DNA of 64,000 bases, from NCBI GenBank assembly GCA_036971475.1, contig JBAIZL010000006.1, positions 138,206,731 to 138,270,730 of the forward strand, given 5' to 3'. Shown here piece after piece: positions 18,471 to 31,967 of the stretch. Within the stretch, counting starts at the first letter, position 1; every line of letters starts with the position of its first letter. The notes under the pieces are model-generated. The model ran no database searches. It saw only the letters and a list, made by a program, of their open reading frames with translations, and had not been told where the DNA came from. The stretch comes from Prosapia bicincta. Its lineage: Eukaryota; Arthropoda; Insecta; Hemiptera; Cercopidae. Made by a program: the position numbers and the translations under genes.

Positions 18471-20226
18471 CTTTTAGCTACACTTTATTGTAACAGAAGA
18501 GTCCGAAATGTATTTTCTAGTTTTTTTTTATTAACATTGGGACATAAAACATTCAGTAGGCTTCAACATTTAAGGTATGTTTTTCTCAGTACTTAGAAGA
18601 AAGAAAAGATACAGAATTTGTTTATTAAAACAGTAAGAGATTTTATGAATACCTTAAAAAATTCTTTGTAAATAATTTTAACCTTTATTGAAAATTTATT
18701 TAATGTTTATTTCTACCAATATTCATAAATATACTATTGATTGTAAGTTGTATACTATTCTTTGAATTGTATAACACAAATCACACCTGAATACAAAGAA
18801 ACCATTTTAGGCCATAAATTCTGTATAAAATGAGAGTATTTAAATGGTTATTCTACTAATGGTTGTTATTAAATTGAAAACATACACATATGTAGAGAAC
18901 ATAGAATTTACTATTATTACCTATTAAAAATTACAATATTAAAAAAAATATAAAGTGTAAGCTCTCATATGTTTTTGTACAAAATCAACAGAGACAATAT
19001 GAGTGACAAATTCTGACCAATATGTGATATGTCTGCATCTTTGGTCTTGAATAGAAATTTTGTGTGAAGTTTCATAAGGCTTATCAGTGGTTGAAGATCT
19101 TTAAAACTAATAGGATTATGTAAAATAAAACATCTTGCTTTATTAAATTGAAAAGAATTAAAATTTACTAGAGTGGTTAAGTTAAGAAATTGGTACACTC
19201 AAGAAATCGGCCGATATTCTAAAGGTATATTTAATCATATATCAAACTCTTGTGTGTCTGTCATTAAAGTAAGTAAAAATACATCAAATTATCTAATAAA
19301 GAAGGCTGACTTGAGGAATACCTCTTAATATTTTATTAAAATCACAATGAAGCGAAAATAAATTAGACGTATAATTCTCTAATATATTTAAAATATTATA
19401 AGGTCATTGCATTGCAGATGATGTACCTGAAACAGATTTTGAGTGTACTTAACAATGAAATGTCTTCCATAGAGTCATGCTCAGCTGGGGAATCTATATT
19501 ATGAATTCCTTTGTGGCTCGGGAGCAGTAGCTATTAGTATGTGCTAGCCCCTATTAGCATAGCAAATATTGTTTCGATGTTGAAAACATATCCACCAATT
19601 ATTTAGTGCCAAAAATTTAAATATTTTAAAATTACTGAAAATAACTTATATATATTTAATTTTTTTAAATAATAAGATACGGTTTAAATATTATATTTAT
19701 TTACATTATCTCTCAGCTTTTTGTGTTTTATTTAACTGAGAATCTAAATAGTTTATAAAATATATTATTTATTTATTTGATATTAATTTAGTGATAAAGT
19801 CCCAAAAGCTAAACAAATATTGCAGAACATTTTTATAAAAAGCTGTACTCATAGTTTAGGTTTATATAAACAGTCTTGTGTAGAAATTTTAACCCTTTAA
19901 GCAGTATCAGGGTCGTATGTCGTTTTACTTACATGAAACTAAAATAATAAAGGTCTTGACTGAAATACACTAAATTGTATAAAATAATACTTTATATGTA
20001 ATAATAACAGCTTCTTTTCTTTTGTTTCACATTTGAAATAGTTTCTTTAAAATATTTGAAATAGCCGAACAAGAGTTCAAATCACCAATTTTCGAACATT
20101 TTTTACTCAAAACAGATACATGTAAAGAAAAAAATATAATTTTGAAATCTCTTATGAGGTTTTTTTCATTTTGTGTCTCAAAGTTATAGTTTGTAAGACA
20201 TTTTCCTTGAATCTTCCTTTTCCATT
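18471..20226. other. Unassigned DNA, no gene seen
   Basis: AT-rich. Short frames (for example on the minus strand at 18965-19198) have no recognisable domain and no typical coding pattern. Confidence 0.6.
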
Positions 20227-20234
20227 CTTTATCA

Positions 20235-20773
20235 CTAGGGCGACACCAGGATAGACTTTTGAGGGGGGAGGGGTTTCTTAGACAACGGTAGCAAAACAGG
20301 GTGGTTTGTAAAAACTTTCAAAAATAAAGGCCTGGAAATTAAATTTTAATTTATTCTCGTATTTAAAAATCACAGGAAATTTGGCATTTTAAAAATTAAA
20401 AAAAACATGTATTTTACCTGAATTTACATAGATACAGGTCGGCCTGATGAGGACGACGAGGAGTCGTAGTACACAGACTGCTAGTATAGCCGAGCCGGTA
20501 TGTTACTAGTGCGCGACTTGTAACATGCCAATGTTTATGCTGGGTGGAACTACCAATGTTATCAGATGAATTTCTGCAGCTAACATTACATAAATATAAA
20601 AACAATATACATTGCTTTAAAATAAAAGTCAAATGAAAAATACATTTTTATAAGTAAACTTGGATAAGTTTAAATATGTTCGAATATGAAAAATATATTT
20701 AAAAAAAAAATATAGTCATTGAATTCTTAGAGGGGGCAATTGCCCTACTACCCCTTCCCTGGAGTCACCCTTG
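20235..20773. mobile_element. hAT-type MITE, copy 2
   Basis: About 539 bp, same family and orientation as 10360-10876. Ends CTAGGGCGACACCAGG and CCTGGAGTCACCCTTG; flanks CTTTATCA (20227-20234) and CTTTATTA (20774-20781) agree at seven of eight bases. The shared interior includes TATAGCCGAGCCGGTA and CTAGTGCGCGACTTGTAACA. The copies differ by many substitutions and small indels, so they are not recent. Confidence 0.86.
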
Positions 20774-20812
20774 CTTTATTATTCAGAAGGGTTGAATAAA
20801 TTCATACTAATA

Positions 20813-22051
20813 CAGTAATACCTTGACTTACGCTACCCCGTCTTACGTGATTCCCAAGTTACACGGTTTTAAATCATGCTGTCCAAGCTGTGCAAAAACT
20901 GGCCTGTTCTGGAAGAAAATCCCTAAGATAACTTTAATAGCTCATTAAAAGAAAATATTTTCAGGTTTTAAGGCCGCAAATGGAGTTGGTGACGGTAAGT
21001 TGACAGCTGTCATAGTTTATCAGTCAGAAAATCCAAGAGCATTAAAAAAATATTTCTAAACCTACCTTCTCGCAATTTGGAAATCGAATCGGAAGCTTGG
21101 GTGACAGCTTTTGGTCATCATTATATACTTAAAGTCAAACGTTATTGTCAGTCTAACCAAATTCCTTTTTAAGTAATTCCTATTAAGTGACAGTGCATCT
21201 GGCCAACCTCCTACAACTTTAACTAATTTCGACACTCGCATCAATATTATATTTTTGCCTCCAAACCCAAATAATTTGCTTGAACCTAAGGATCAGGGAG
21301 TCATCAAAACTTTTAAAGCTTATTACACAAGAAGATCATTTACGCATCTGCATGAAGCTATGAGACAGAACAACGAAATCTCTGTTGAAGATATTTGGAA
21401 ACAATTTAATGTCTTAGATGCTTTGAGAATCATTGGACAATCTTGGAATGAAATTTCACAAAAAAGCTTTGAATGGCATTTGGAAAATATTGTGTCTATT
21501 TTTTTTCGCAACTGAAACTCAAACAGAATCAGTGCCAGTATGATGAAATTGCTGATGTGATTGAAGAAGTGGTCGGTTTTGCCAGACAACTAAATTTAGA
21601 AGTGGATAATGATGACGTTCAAGAACTGTTAGTTAGAAACTTGACAAAAGGCCTTAGTTTAATTATGGTTTACAAATTTTGGAAAACAGACTCCAATGAT
21701 GAGCGTATTTTTGCCAGAAAAGAAAACAATTAGTGAGCTACGAGGAAATTCTGCATAAGAAGACAAAATCTTCAATTCTTCAAATGAATTTACTAGATTT
21801 TATAAAGTCATCTATGCTAGAATTACTTCTTTGCAATATGTATATACATAATATAATATTTTGTTGTAATATGTATTTAAGATTTTAACACATACACATT
21901 TTCTTCTAATTTATTAATTTAATTAGTCTTTGGTCCCAATAAAACACGATTCCTATGTGATTGTATGTAAAATTATACCCCGACTTACATGAATTTGACT
22001 TACAGGGTTATAGCTCGGACCCACCTAGCGCGTAAGTACGGGGTATTACTG
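20813..22051 (+). mobile_element. Tigger-like DNA transposon, internally deleted
   Basis: The left end is CAGTAATACCTTGACTTACG after a TA (20811-20812). The right end, read inverted, is CAGTAATACCCCGTACTTACG and is followed by TA (22052-22053). TA duplication and these ends fit the pogo/Tigger group. At about 1.24 kb it keeps only the C-terminal transposase part (21250 to about 21790), preceded by roughly 430 bp of 5' non-coding sequence. Confidence 0.88.
21255..21733 (+). pseudogene. Tigger transposase C-terminal remnant
   Basis: The frame 21255-21515 reads PPNPNNLLEPKDQGVIKTFK and YYTRRSF, then DIWKQFNVLDALRIIGQSWNE. This is the segment around the last catalytic Asp (in KDQG) and downstream helices of Tigger/Jerky DDE_1 transposases. 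Near 21500 the frame shifts and the second frame continues with DEIADVIEEVVGFARQLNLE and VDNDDVQELL, also typical of the family. The N-terminal DNA-binding domain and first two catalytic residues are deleted. Not functional. Confidence 0.85.
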
Positions 22052-22053
22052 TA

Positions 22054-23245
22054 ATGTCATTATGAAATTTCCTTTGCATGCCACCAATATTATGTGGATA
22101 AAGGCAATAAATATTCATACTTCTCGCCAATGTTTACCACACTGCTGATGGCAAAACTATAGAGCTACCTCAGCAGATATTGAGAAGCTTACGACTGTGC
22201 AATATGACTAATCAAAATATAATATACGGCCAAACACATAAAAATATCATGATAACCTTTATATATATATATTTTGGCTATTTATAAAAAAGCCTCTTAC
22301 AACAATAGTATTAATTTTTGCACATATCTCTACTTCTTAAAGGGTTAAATATTGCATCTGAATCTTTTTTAAGCAAGGAACATGTTTACTTGAGCGTCGT
22401 TTATGAATTTAAAAAATGTACTTAATTTAAAGAGTGAATTGAAATGGACCCAGTTGAAATTATATGCATTGTTGTCTTGCTTAAAGTTGTATCAGAACCT
22501 TTAAAAGAATTTTAATTTGGTTTGTTGTTGCTTTCAGCAATTGTTTGAAAGTGCATGTTTGTGTTAACAAAAGTATTATTAATACATGGTAAAACAAATC
22601 ATAGACCTAATTGTTGTTATCTTGAGATTCTTTTTATGTATTATATTTATTTAAATTATAAATTTGTTGTTTAATTTGTTATTTTATTAAATTAGCTTTC
22701 TTTAAAAAAAACAACTGATTCAAAGAATCAAAGTATTCAACATTTTTACTATAAAAATTGTGAAATCAAAAACTTTAGAGTTAAATAGGTTGGTAGTGAT
22801 ATAAATATTTATTTATAGTGTTCTTGTTGATGCATGTAAAATATTTTATCCTGTTGTGTTCATAATGCCATCGATTTTTTCTATTATCTAATCAAAACAT
22901 ATTTGAATTGAGAATCATTCCATCTTATTGCGCTAGCTCAGCTACGAGGGCGAAAGTTGTCTGTTTTATATTCTTCTTATTTCTCATTCATAATGTATGT
23001 TTTGTATGGTTCAGATAAATTACAAAAATTGTACAGGAATCTTTATAGATACAAATGCGTGAAGTAGTAGAATCACATACGTCCGGTGGAAAATTGTGAT
23101 GTTTTTAATTTAATGCATTAGCTTTCTGCTCAAATAATTCAACACTTGTTTAATAAAACAAGAGTTACCACTTTAATAACAATAAATAGTTAAAAATAAA
23201 TTTATTAAAAGAAAATTAGTTTAGAAATCAAGCCTGTCTTCTATA

Positions 23246-23249
<4 letters not shown>
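22054..23249. other. Unassigned DNA, no gene seen
   Basis: AT-rich, with no recognised feature apart from a short TA run near 22260. Confidence 0.6.

Positions 23250-23323
<74 letters not shown>
23250..23323. repeat. (TA)n microsatellite
   Basis: About 37 TA units. Unlike the other long TA tracts here, it has no PLE terminus on either side. Confidence 0.96.
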
Positions 23324-23326
<3 letters not shown>

Positions 23327-23846
23327 AGTATATTTTGTCAAACCACCAGGTAATAAATTTATTTCTCCTGTATTGTAAAATATATGCATATTTATGGTTT
23401 AATACACTGTACTCTGATAGAAAAATGTGTTTTTTTCGACTTCTCCTCAAAGTTCTTGTAATGGTATATTGGTTTAATTTATTAAAGAAACTGCAATAAC
23501 TTGTCACAAATTTATCTTATTTTGTTTGTTTCATCTGGTTTTCCTAAACTTATATGCAAAAACTAAACTTCCCAGCTCCAATTATGGAAATGTTTGTTGC
23601 AAAATATTTCATTGTTTTTTTCCGTATTCTTGTGAATAAAATCATCAGGACAACTTAACAAAGTCCATGCCTCAAATCAAAGCTGTCACAAATTGAATTT
23701 TATTTCATTATTAGAAGTATGCAATATATTAGGTAGTGAAGAGTCGCCATATACAAAATAATTTATTAATAAATAAGTAATTTAAAACATTTATTTTTAA
23801 ATATTTGAACAAATAGGACTACGTATCTAAACATTAATTATTTTCT
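23324..23846. other. Unassigned DNA before the satellite
   Basis: AT-rich; no gene or repeat seen. The first satellite monomer starts abruptly after it. Confidence 0.6.
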
Positions 23847-25330
23847 AATGCATCTACTCACTGTTATCAGCCTCTCCATGTTTCCATCTGATGACATTCT
23901 GTGTTTATTAGTATCAGATGTGTATTCACTTCTTATTACATAGACTACTTAGTCCAAGTGGTAGAGTATACTCACTGTTATCAGCCTCTCCATGTTTCCA
24001 TCTGATGACTTTCTGTGTTTATTAGTATCAGATGTGTATTCACTTCTTATTACATAGACTACTTAGTCCAAGTGGTAGAGTATACTCACTGTTATCAGCC
24101 TCTTCATGTTTCCATCTGATGACTTTCTGTGTTTAATAGTATCAGGTGTGTATTAACTTCTTATTACATAGACTACTTAGTCCAGGTGGTAGAGTATACT
24201 CACTGTTATCAGCCTCTTCATGTTTCCATCTGATGACTTTCTGTGTTTAATAGTATCAGGTGTGTATTCACTTCTTATTACATAGACTACTTAGTCCAAG
24301 TGGTAGAGTATACTCACTGTTATCAGCCTCTTCATGTTTCCATCTGATGACTTTCTGTGTTTATTAGTATCACATGTGTATTCACTTCTTATTACATAGA
24401 CTACTTAGTCCAAGTGGTAGAGTATACTCACTGTTACCAGCCTCTCCATGTTTCCATCTGATGACTTTCTGTGTTTATTAGTATCAGATGTGTATTCACT
24501 TCTTATTACATAGACTACTTAGTCCAAGTGGTAGAGTATACTCACTGTTATCAGCCTCTTCATGTTTCCATCTGATGACTTTCTGTGTTTAATAGTATCA
24601 GGTGTATTCACTTCTTATTACATAGACTACTTAGTCCAAGTGGTAGAGTATACTCACTGTTATCAGCCTCTTCATGTTTCCATCTGATGATTTTCTGTGT
24701 TTAATAGTATCAGGTGTGTATTCACTTCTTATTACATAGACTACTTAGTCCAAGTGGTAGAGTATACTCACTGTTATCAGCCTCTTCATGTTTCCATCTG
24801 ATGACTTTCTGTGTTTAATAGTATCAGATGTGTATTCACTTCTTATTACATAGACTACTTAGTCCAAGTGGTAGAGTATACTCACTGTTATCAGCCTCTC
24901 CATGTTTCCATCTGATGACTTTCTGTGTTTATTAGTATCAGATGTGTATTCACTTCTTATTACATAGACTACTTAGTCCAAGTAGTAGAGTATACTCACT
25001 GTTATCAGCCTCTTCATGTTTCCATCTGATGACTTTCTGTGTTTAATAGTATCAGGTGTGTATTCACTTCTTATTACATAGACTACTTAGTATAAGTGGT
25101 AGAGTATACTCACTGTTACCAGCCTCTTCATGTTTCCATCTGATAACATTCTGTGTTTATTAATATCACATGTGTATTCACTTCTTATTACATAGACTAC
25201 TTAGTCCAAGTGGTAGAGTATACTCACTGTTATCAGCCTCTTCATGTTTCCATCTGATGACTTTCTGTGTTTAATAGTATCAGGTGTGTATTCACTTCTT
25301 ATTACATATGCTACTTAGTCTGAGTGGTAG
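23847..25330. repeat. 114-bp satellite, left-edge subfamily
   Basis: The first ~13 monomers share variants rare elsewhere: TTATCAGCC in place of TTACCAGCC, and ATAGACTACTTAGTCCAAGT with GGTAGAGTATACTC. Unit spacing is a regular 114 bp at the start (23857, 23971, 24085, 24199). This subfamily fades out around 25330. Confidence 0.85.
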
Positions 25331-28300
25331 AGTATACTCACTGTTACCAGCCTCTCCTTGTTTCCATCTGATGACTTTCTGTGTTTAATAGTATCAGGTG
25401 TGTATTCACTTCTTATTACATAGGCTGCTTAGTCTAAGTAGTAAACTATACTCACTGTTACCAGCCTCTCCATGTTTCCTTCTGATGACTTTCTGTGTTT
25501 AATAGTATCAGGTGTGTATTCACATCTTATTACATACGCTACTTAGTCTTAGTAGTAAAGTGTGCTCACTGTTACCAGCCTCTCCATGTTTCCTTCTCAT
25601 GACTTTCTGTGTTTAATAGTATCAGGTGTGTATTCACATCTTATTACATACGCTACTTAGTCTTAGTAGTAAAGTATACTCACTGTTACCAGCCTCTCCA
25701 TGTTTCCTTCTGATGACTTTCTGTGTTTAATAGTATCAGGTGTGTATTCACATCTTATTACATACGCTACTTAGTCTTAGTAGTAAAGTATACTCACTGT
25801 TACCAGCCTCTCCATGTTTCCTTCTCATGACTTTCTGTGTTTAATAGTATCAGGTGTATTCACTTCTTATTACATACGCTACTTAGTCTTAGTAGTAAAG
25901 TATGCTCACTGTTACCAGCCTCTCCATGTTTCCTTCTCATGGCGTTCTGTGTTTAATAGTATCAGGTGTATTCACTTGTTATTACATAGGCTACTTAGTC
26001 TGAGTGGGAAAGTATAGTCACTGTTACCAGCCTCTCCATGTTTCCATCTAATGACTTTCTGTGTTTAATAGTATCAGGTGTATTCACTTCTTATTACATA
26101 GGCTACTTACTCTGAGTGGCAAAGTATAGTCACTGTTACCAGCCTCTCCATGTTTCCATCTTATGACTTTCTGTGTGTAATAGTATCAGGTGTATTCACT
26201 TCTTATAACATAGGCTACTTAGTCTGAGTGGTAAAGTATAGTCACTGTTACCAGCCTCTCCATGTTTCCATCTAATGACTTTCTGTGTGTAATAGTATCA
26301 GGTGTATTCACTTCTTATAACATAGGCTACTTAGTCTGAGTGGTAAAGTATAGTCACTGTTACCAGCCTCTCCATGTTTCCATCTTATGACTTTCTGTGT
26401 GTAATAGTATCAGGTGTATTCACTTGTTATTACATAGGCTACTTAGTCTGAGTGGAAAAGTATAGTCACTGTTACCAGCCTCTCCATGTTTCCATCTAAT
26501 GACTTTCTGTGTCTAATAGTATCAGGTGTGTATTCACATCTTATTACATAGGCTACTTAGTCTGAGTGGTAAAGTATAGTCACTGTTACCAGCCTCTCCA
26601 TGTTTCCATCTAATGACTTTCTGTGTGTAATAGTATCAGGTGTATTCACTTCTTATAACATAGGCTACTTAGTCTGAGTGGTAAAGTATAGTCACTGTTA
26701 CCAGCCTCTCCATGTTTCCATCTTATGACTTTCTGTGTGTAATAGTATCAGGTGTATTCACTTGTTATTACATAGGCTACTTAGTCTGAGTGGAAAAGTA
26801 TAGTCACTGTTACCAGCCTCTCCATGTTTCCATCTAATGACTTTCTGTGTCTAATAGTATCAGGTGTGTATTCACTTCTTATTACATAGGCTACTTAGTC
26901 TAAGTAGTAAAGTATACTCACTGTTACCAGCCTCTCCATGTTTCCTTCTCATGGCGTTCTGTGTTTAATAGTATCAGGTGTATTCACTTGTTATTACATA
27001 GGCTACTTACTCTGAGTGGCAAAGTATAGTCACTGTTACCAGCCTCTCCATGTTTCCATCTAATGACTTTCTGTGTTTAATAGTATCAGGTGTATTCACT
27101 TCTTATTACATAGGCTACTTACTCTGAGTGGCAAAGTATAGTCACTGTTACCAGCCTCTCCATGTTTCCATCTTATGACTTTCTGTGTGTAATAGTATCA
27201 GGTGTGTATTCACTTCTTATTACCTTGCCTACTTAGTATGAGTGGTAAAGTATAGTCACTGTTACCAGCCTCTCCATGTTTCCATCTTATGACTTTCTGT
27301 GTGTAATAGTATCAGGTGTATTCACTTCTTATAACATAGGCTACTTAGTCTGAGTGGTAAAGTATAGTCACTGTTACCAGCCTCTCCATGTTTCCATCTA
27401 ATGACTTTCTGTGTGTAATAGTATCAGGTGTATTCACTTCTTATAACATAGGCTACTTAGTCTGAGTGGTAAAGTATAGTCACTGTTACCAGCCTCTCCA
27501 TGTTTCCATCTTATGACTTTCTGTGTGTAATAGTATCAGGTGTATTCACTTGTTATTACATAGGCTACTTAGTCTGAGTGGAAAAGTATAGTCACTGTTA
27601 CCAGCCTCTCCATGTTTCCATCTAATGACTTTCTGTGTCTAATAGTATCAGGTGTGTATTCACATCTTATTACATAGGCTACTTAGTCTGAGTGGTAAAG
27701 TATAGTCACTGTTACCAGCCTCTCCATGTTTCCATCTAATGACTTTCTGTGTGTAATAGTATCAGGTGTGTATTCACATCTTATTACATAGGCTACTTAG
27801 TCTGAGTGGTAAAGTATAGTCACTGTTACCAGCCTCTCCATGTTTCCATCTAATGACTTTCTGTGTGTAATAGTATCAGGTGTATTCACTTCTTATAACA
27901 TAGGCTACTTAGTCTGAGTGGTAAAGTATAGTCACTGTTACCAGCCTCTCCATGTTTCCATCTTATGACTTTCTGTGTGTAATAGTATCAGGTGTATTCA
28001 CTTGTTATTACATAGGCTACTTAGTCTGAGTGGAAAAGTATAGTCACTGTTACCAGCCTCTCCATGTTTCCATCTAATGACTTTCTGTGTCTAATAGTAT
28101 CAGGTGTGTATTCACTTCTTATTACATAGGCTACTTAGTCTAAGTAGTAAAGTATACTCACTGTTACCAGCCTCTCCATGTTTCCTTCTCATGGCGTTCT
28201 GTGTTTAATAGTATCAGGTGTATTCACTTGTTATTACATAGGCTACTTAGTCTGAGTGGGAAAGTATAGTCACTGTTACCAGCCTCTCCATGTTTCCATC

Positions 28301-31300
28301 TGATGACTTTCTGTGTTTAATAGTATCAGGTGTGTATTCACATCTTATTACATAGGCTACTTAGTCTAAGTAGAAAAGTATACTCACTGTTACCAGCCTC
28401 TCCATGTTTCCTTCTCATGGCGTTCTGTGTTTAATAGTATCATGTGTGTATTCACTTCTTATTACATAGGCTACTTAGTCTAAGTAGTAAAGTATACTCA
28501 CTGTTACCAGCCTCTCCATGTTTCCTTCTCATGGCGTTCTGTGTTTAATAGTATCAGGTGTATTCACTTGTTATTACATAGGCTACTTAGTCTGAGTGGG
28601 AAAGTATAGTCACTGTTACCAGCCTCTCCATGTTTCCATCTGATGACTTTCTGTGTTTAATAGTATCAGGTGTGTATTCACATCTTATTACATAGGCTAC
28701 TTAGTCTAAGTAGAAAAGTATACTCACTGTTACCAGCCTCTCCATGTTTCCTTCTCATGGCGTTCTGTGTTTAATAGTATCATGTGTGTATTCACATCTT
28801 ATTACATAGGCTACTTAGTCTAAGTAGAAAAGTATACTCACTGTTACCAGCCTCTCCATGTTTCCTTCTCATGGCGTTCTGTGTTTAATAGTATCATGTG
28901 TGTATTCACTTCTTATTACATAGGCTACTTAGTCTGAGTGGGAAAGTATAGTCACTTTTACCAGCCTCTCCATGTTTCCATCTGATGACTTTCTGTGTTT
29001 AATAGTATCAGGTGTTCATGCACATCTTATTACATAGGCTACTTAGTCTAAGTAGTAAAGTATGCTCACTGTTACCAGCCTCTCCATGTTTCCTTCTCAT
29101 GACTTTCTGCATTAAATAGTATCAGGTGTGTATTCACTTCTTATTACATATGCTACTTAGTCAGAGTAGTAAACGATACTCACTGTTACCAGCCTCTCCA
29201 TGTTTCCTTCTCATGACTTTCTGTGTTTAATAGTATCAGGTGTGTATTCACATCTTATTACATACGCTACTTAGTCTTAGTAGTAAAGTATGCTCACTGT
29301 TACCAGCCTCTCCATGTTTCCTTCTCATGGCGTTCTGTGTTTAATAGTATCAGGTGTATTCACTAGTTATTACATAGGCTACTTAGTCTGAGTGGAAAAG
29401 TATAGTCACTGTTACCAGCCTCTCCATGTTTCCTTCTCATGGCGTTCTGTGTTTAATAGTATCAGGTGTATTCACCTCTTAATACATAGGCTACTTAGTC
29501 TGAGTAGTAAAGAATACTCACTGTTACCAGCCTCTCCATGTTTCTATCTGATGACTTTCTCTGTTTAATATTATCAGGTGTTTATGCACTTCTTATTACC
29601 TAGGCTACTTAGTCTGAGTAGTAAAGAATACTCACTGTTACCAGCCTCTTCATGTTTCCATCTGATGACTTTTAGTGTCTAATAGTATCATGTGTGTATT
29701 CACTTCTTATTACATAGGCTACTTAGTCTAAGTAGTAAAGTATACTCACTGTTACCAGCCTCTTAATTTTTCCTTCTCATGGCGTTCTGTGTTTAATAGT
29801 ATCAGGTGTATTCACTAGTTATTACATGGGCTACTTAGTCTGAGTGGAAAAGTATAGTCACTGTTACCAGCCTCTCCATGTTTCCATCTGATGACTTTCT
29901 GTGTTTAATAGTATAAGGTGTGTACTCACTTCTTATTACATAGGCTACTTAGTCTGAGTGGTAAAGTATACTCACTGTTATCAGCCACTTTATGTTTCCA
30001 TCTAATGACTTTCTGTGTTTAATAGTATCAGGTGTGTATTCACTTCTTATTACCTTGGCTACTTAGTCTAAGTAGTAAAGTATACTCACTGTTACCAGCA
30101 TCTCCATGTTTCCATCTAATGACTTTATGTGTTTAATATTATCAGGTGTTTATGCACTTCTTATTACATAGGCTACTTAGTCACAGTGGTAAAGTATAGT
30201 CACTGTTACCAGCCTCTCCATGTTTCCATCTGATGACTTTCTGTGTTTAATAGTATCAGGTGTGTATTCCCATCTTATTACATAGGCTACTTAGTCTGAG
30301 TGGTAAACTATAGTCACTGTTACCAGCCTCTCCATGTTTCCATCTGATGACTTTCTGTGTTTAATAGTATCAGGTGTATTCACTTCTTATTACATAGGCT
30401 ACTTAGTCTAAGTAGTTAAGTATACTCACTGTTACCAGCCTCTCCATGTTTGATTCTCATGACTTTCTGTGTTTAATAGTATCAGGTGTGTATTTACTTC
30501 TTATTATATAGGCTACTTAGTCTAAGTAGTAAAGTATACTCACTGTTACCAGCCTCTCCATGTTTCCTTCTCATGACTTTCTGTGTTTAATAGTATCAGG
30601 CGTGTATTCACTTCTTATTACATAGGCTACTTAGTCTTAAGTGGTAGAGTATACTCACTTATACCAGCCTCTCAATGTTTCCATCTGATGACTTTCTGTG
30701 TTTAATAGTATCAGGCGCGTATACACTTCTTATTACATAGGCTACTTAATCTGAGTGGTAAAGTATAGTCACTGTTACCAGCCTCTCCATGTTTCTATCT
30801 GGCGACTTTCTGTGTTTAATATTATCAGGTGTGTATTCACTTCTTATTACATAGGCGACTTAGTCTAAGTGGTAGAGTATACTCACTGTTACCAGCCTCT
30901 CCATGTTTCCATCTGATGACTTTCTGTGTTTAATAGTATCAGGTGTGTATTCACTTCTTGTTACATAGGCTACTTAGTCTGAGTGGTAATCTGTAGTCAC
31001 TGTTACCAGCCTCTCCATGTTTCTATCTGATGACTTTCTGTGCGTAATAGTATAAGGTGTGTATTCACTTATTATTACATAGGGTACTTAGTCTTAGTGC
31101 TAAAGTATAGTCTTTGTTACCAGACTCTCCATGATTCCATCTAATGACTTTCTGTGTTTTATATTATCAGGTGTTTATGCACTTCCTATTACCTAGGCTA
31201 ATTAGTCTGAGTAGTAAAGAATACTCACTGTTACCAGCCTCTTCATGTTTCCATCTGATGAGTTTCTGTGTTAATAATATTATCAGGTGTTAATGCACTT

Positions 31301-31967
31301 CTTATTATATAGGCTACTTAGTCTAAGTGGTAAAGTATAGTAACTGTTACCAGCCTCTCCATGTTTCCATCTGATGACTTTCTGTGTGTAATAGTATAAG
31401 GTGTGTACTCACTTCTTATTACATAGGCTACTTAGTGTGAGTGGTAAATTATACTTACTGTTACCAGCCTCTCCATGTTTCCATCTGATGACTTTCTGTG
31501 TGTAATAGTATAAGGTGTGTACTCACTTCTTATTACATAGGCTACTTAGTGTGAGTGGTAAATTATACTTACTGTTACCAGCCTCTCCATGTTTCCATCT
31601 GATGACTTTCTGTGTTTAATAGTATCAGTTGTTTATACACTTCTTATTACATAGGCTACTTAGTCTGAGTGGCAAAGTATAGTCACTGTTACAGCCTCTC
31701 CAAGATTCCATCTGATGACTTTCTGTGTTTAATAGTATCAGTTGTTTATGCAATTCTTATTACATAGGCTACTTAGTCTGAGTGGCAAAGTATAGTCACT
31801 GTTACAGCCTCTCCAAGTTTCCATCTGATGACTTTCTGTGTTTAATAGTATCAGTTGTTTATGCACTTCTTATTACATAGGCTACTTAGTCTGAGTGGCA
31901 AAGTATAGTCACTGTTACCAGCCTCTCCATGTTTCCATCTGATGACTTTCTGTGTTTAATAGTATCA
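25331..31967. repeat. 114-bp satellite, mixed region with short higher-order repeats
   Basis: Monomer types alternate in short runs. Blocks of two to four units recur, for example the GTTATTACATAGGC and GGAAAAGTATAG pair near 26410-26460, 26750-26800, 27540-27590 and 28000-28040. A ~230-340-bp block around 28290-28520 is repeated directly at about 28620-28900. The block with CTTGCCTACTTAGTATGAG near 27224 also occurs in the central higher-order region. Confidence 0.8.
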
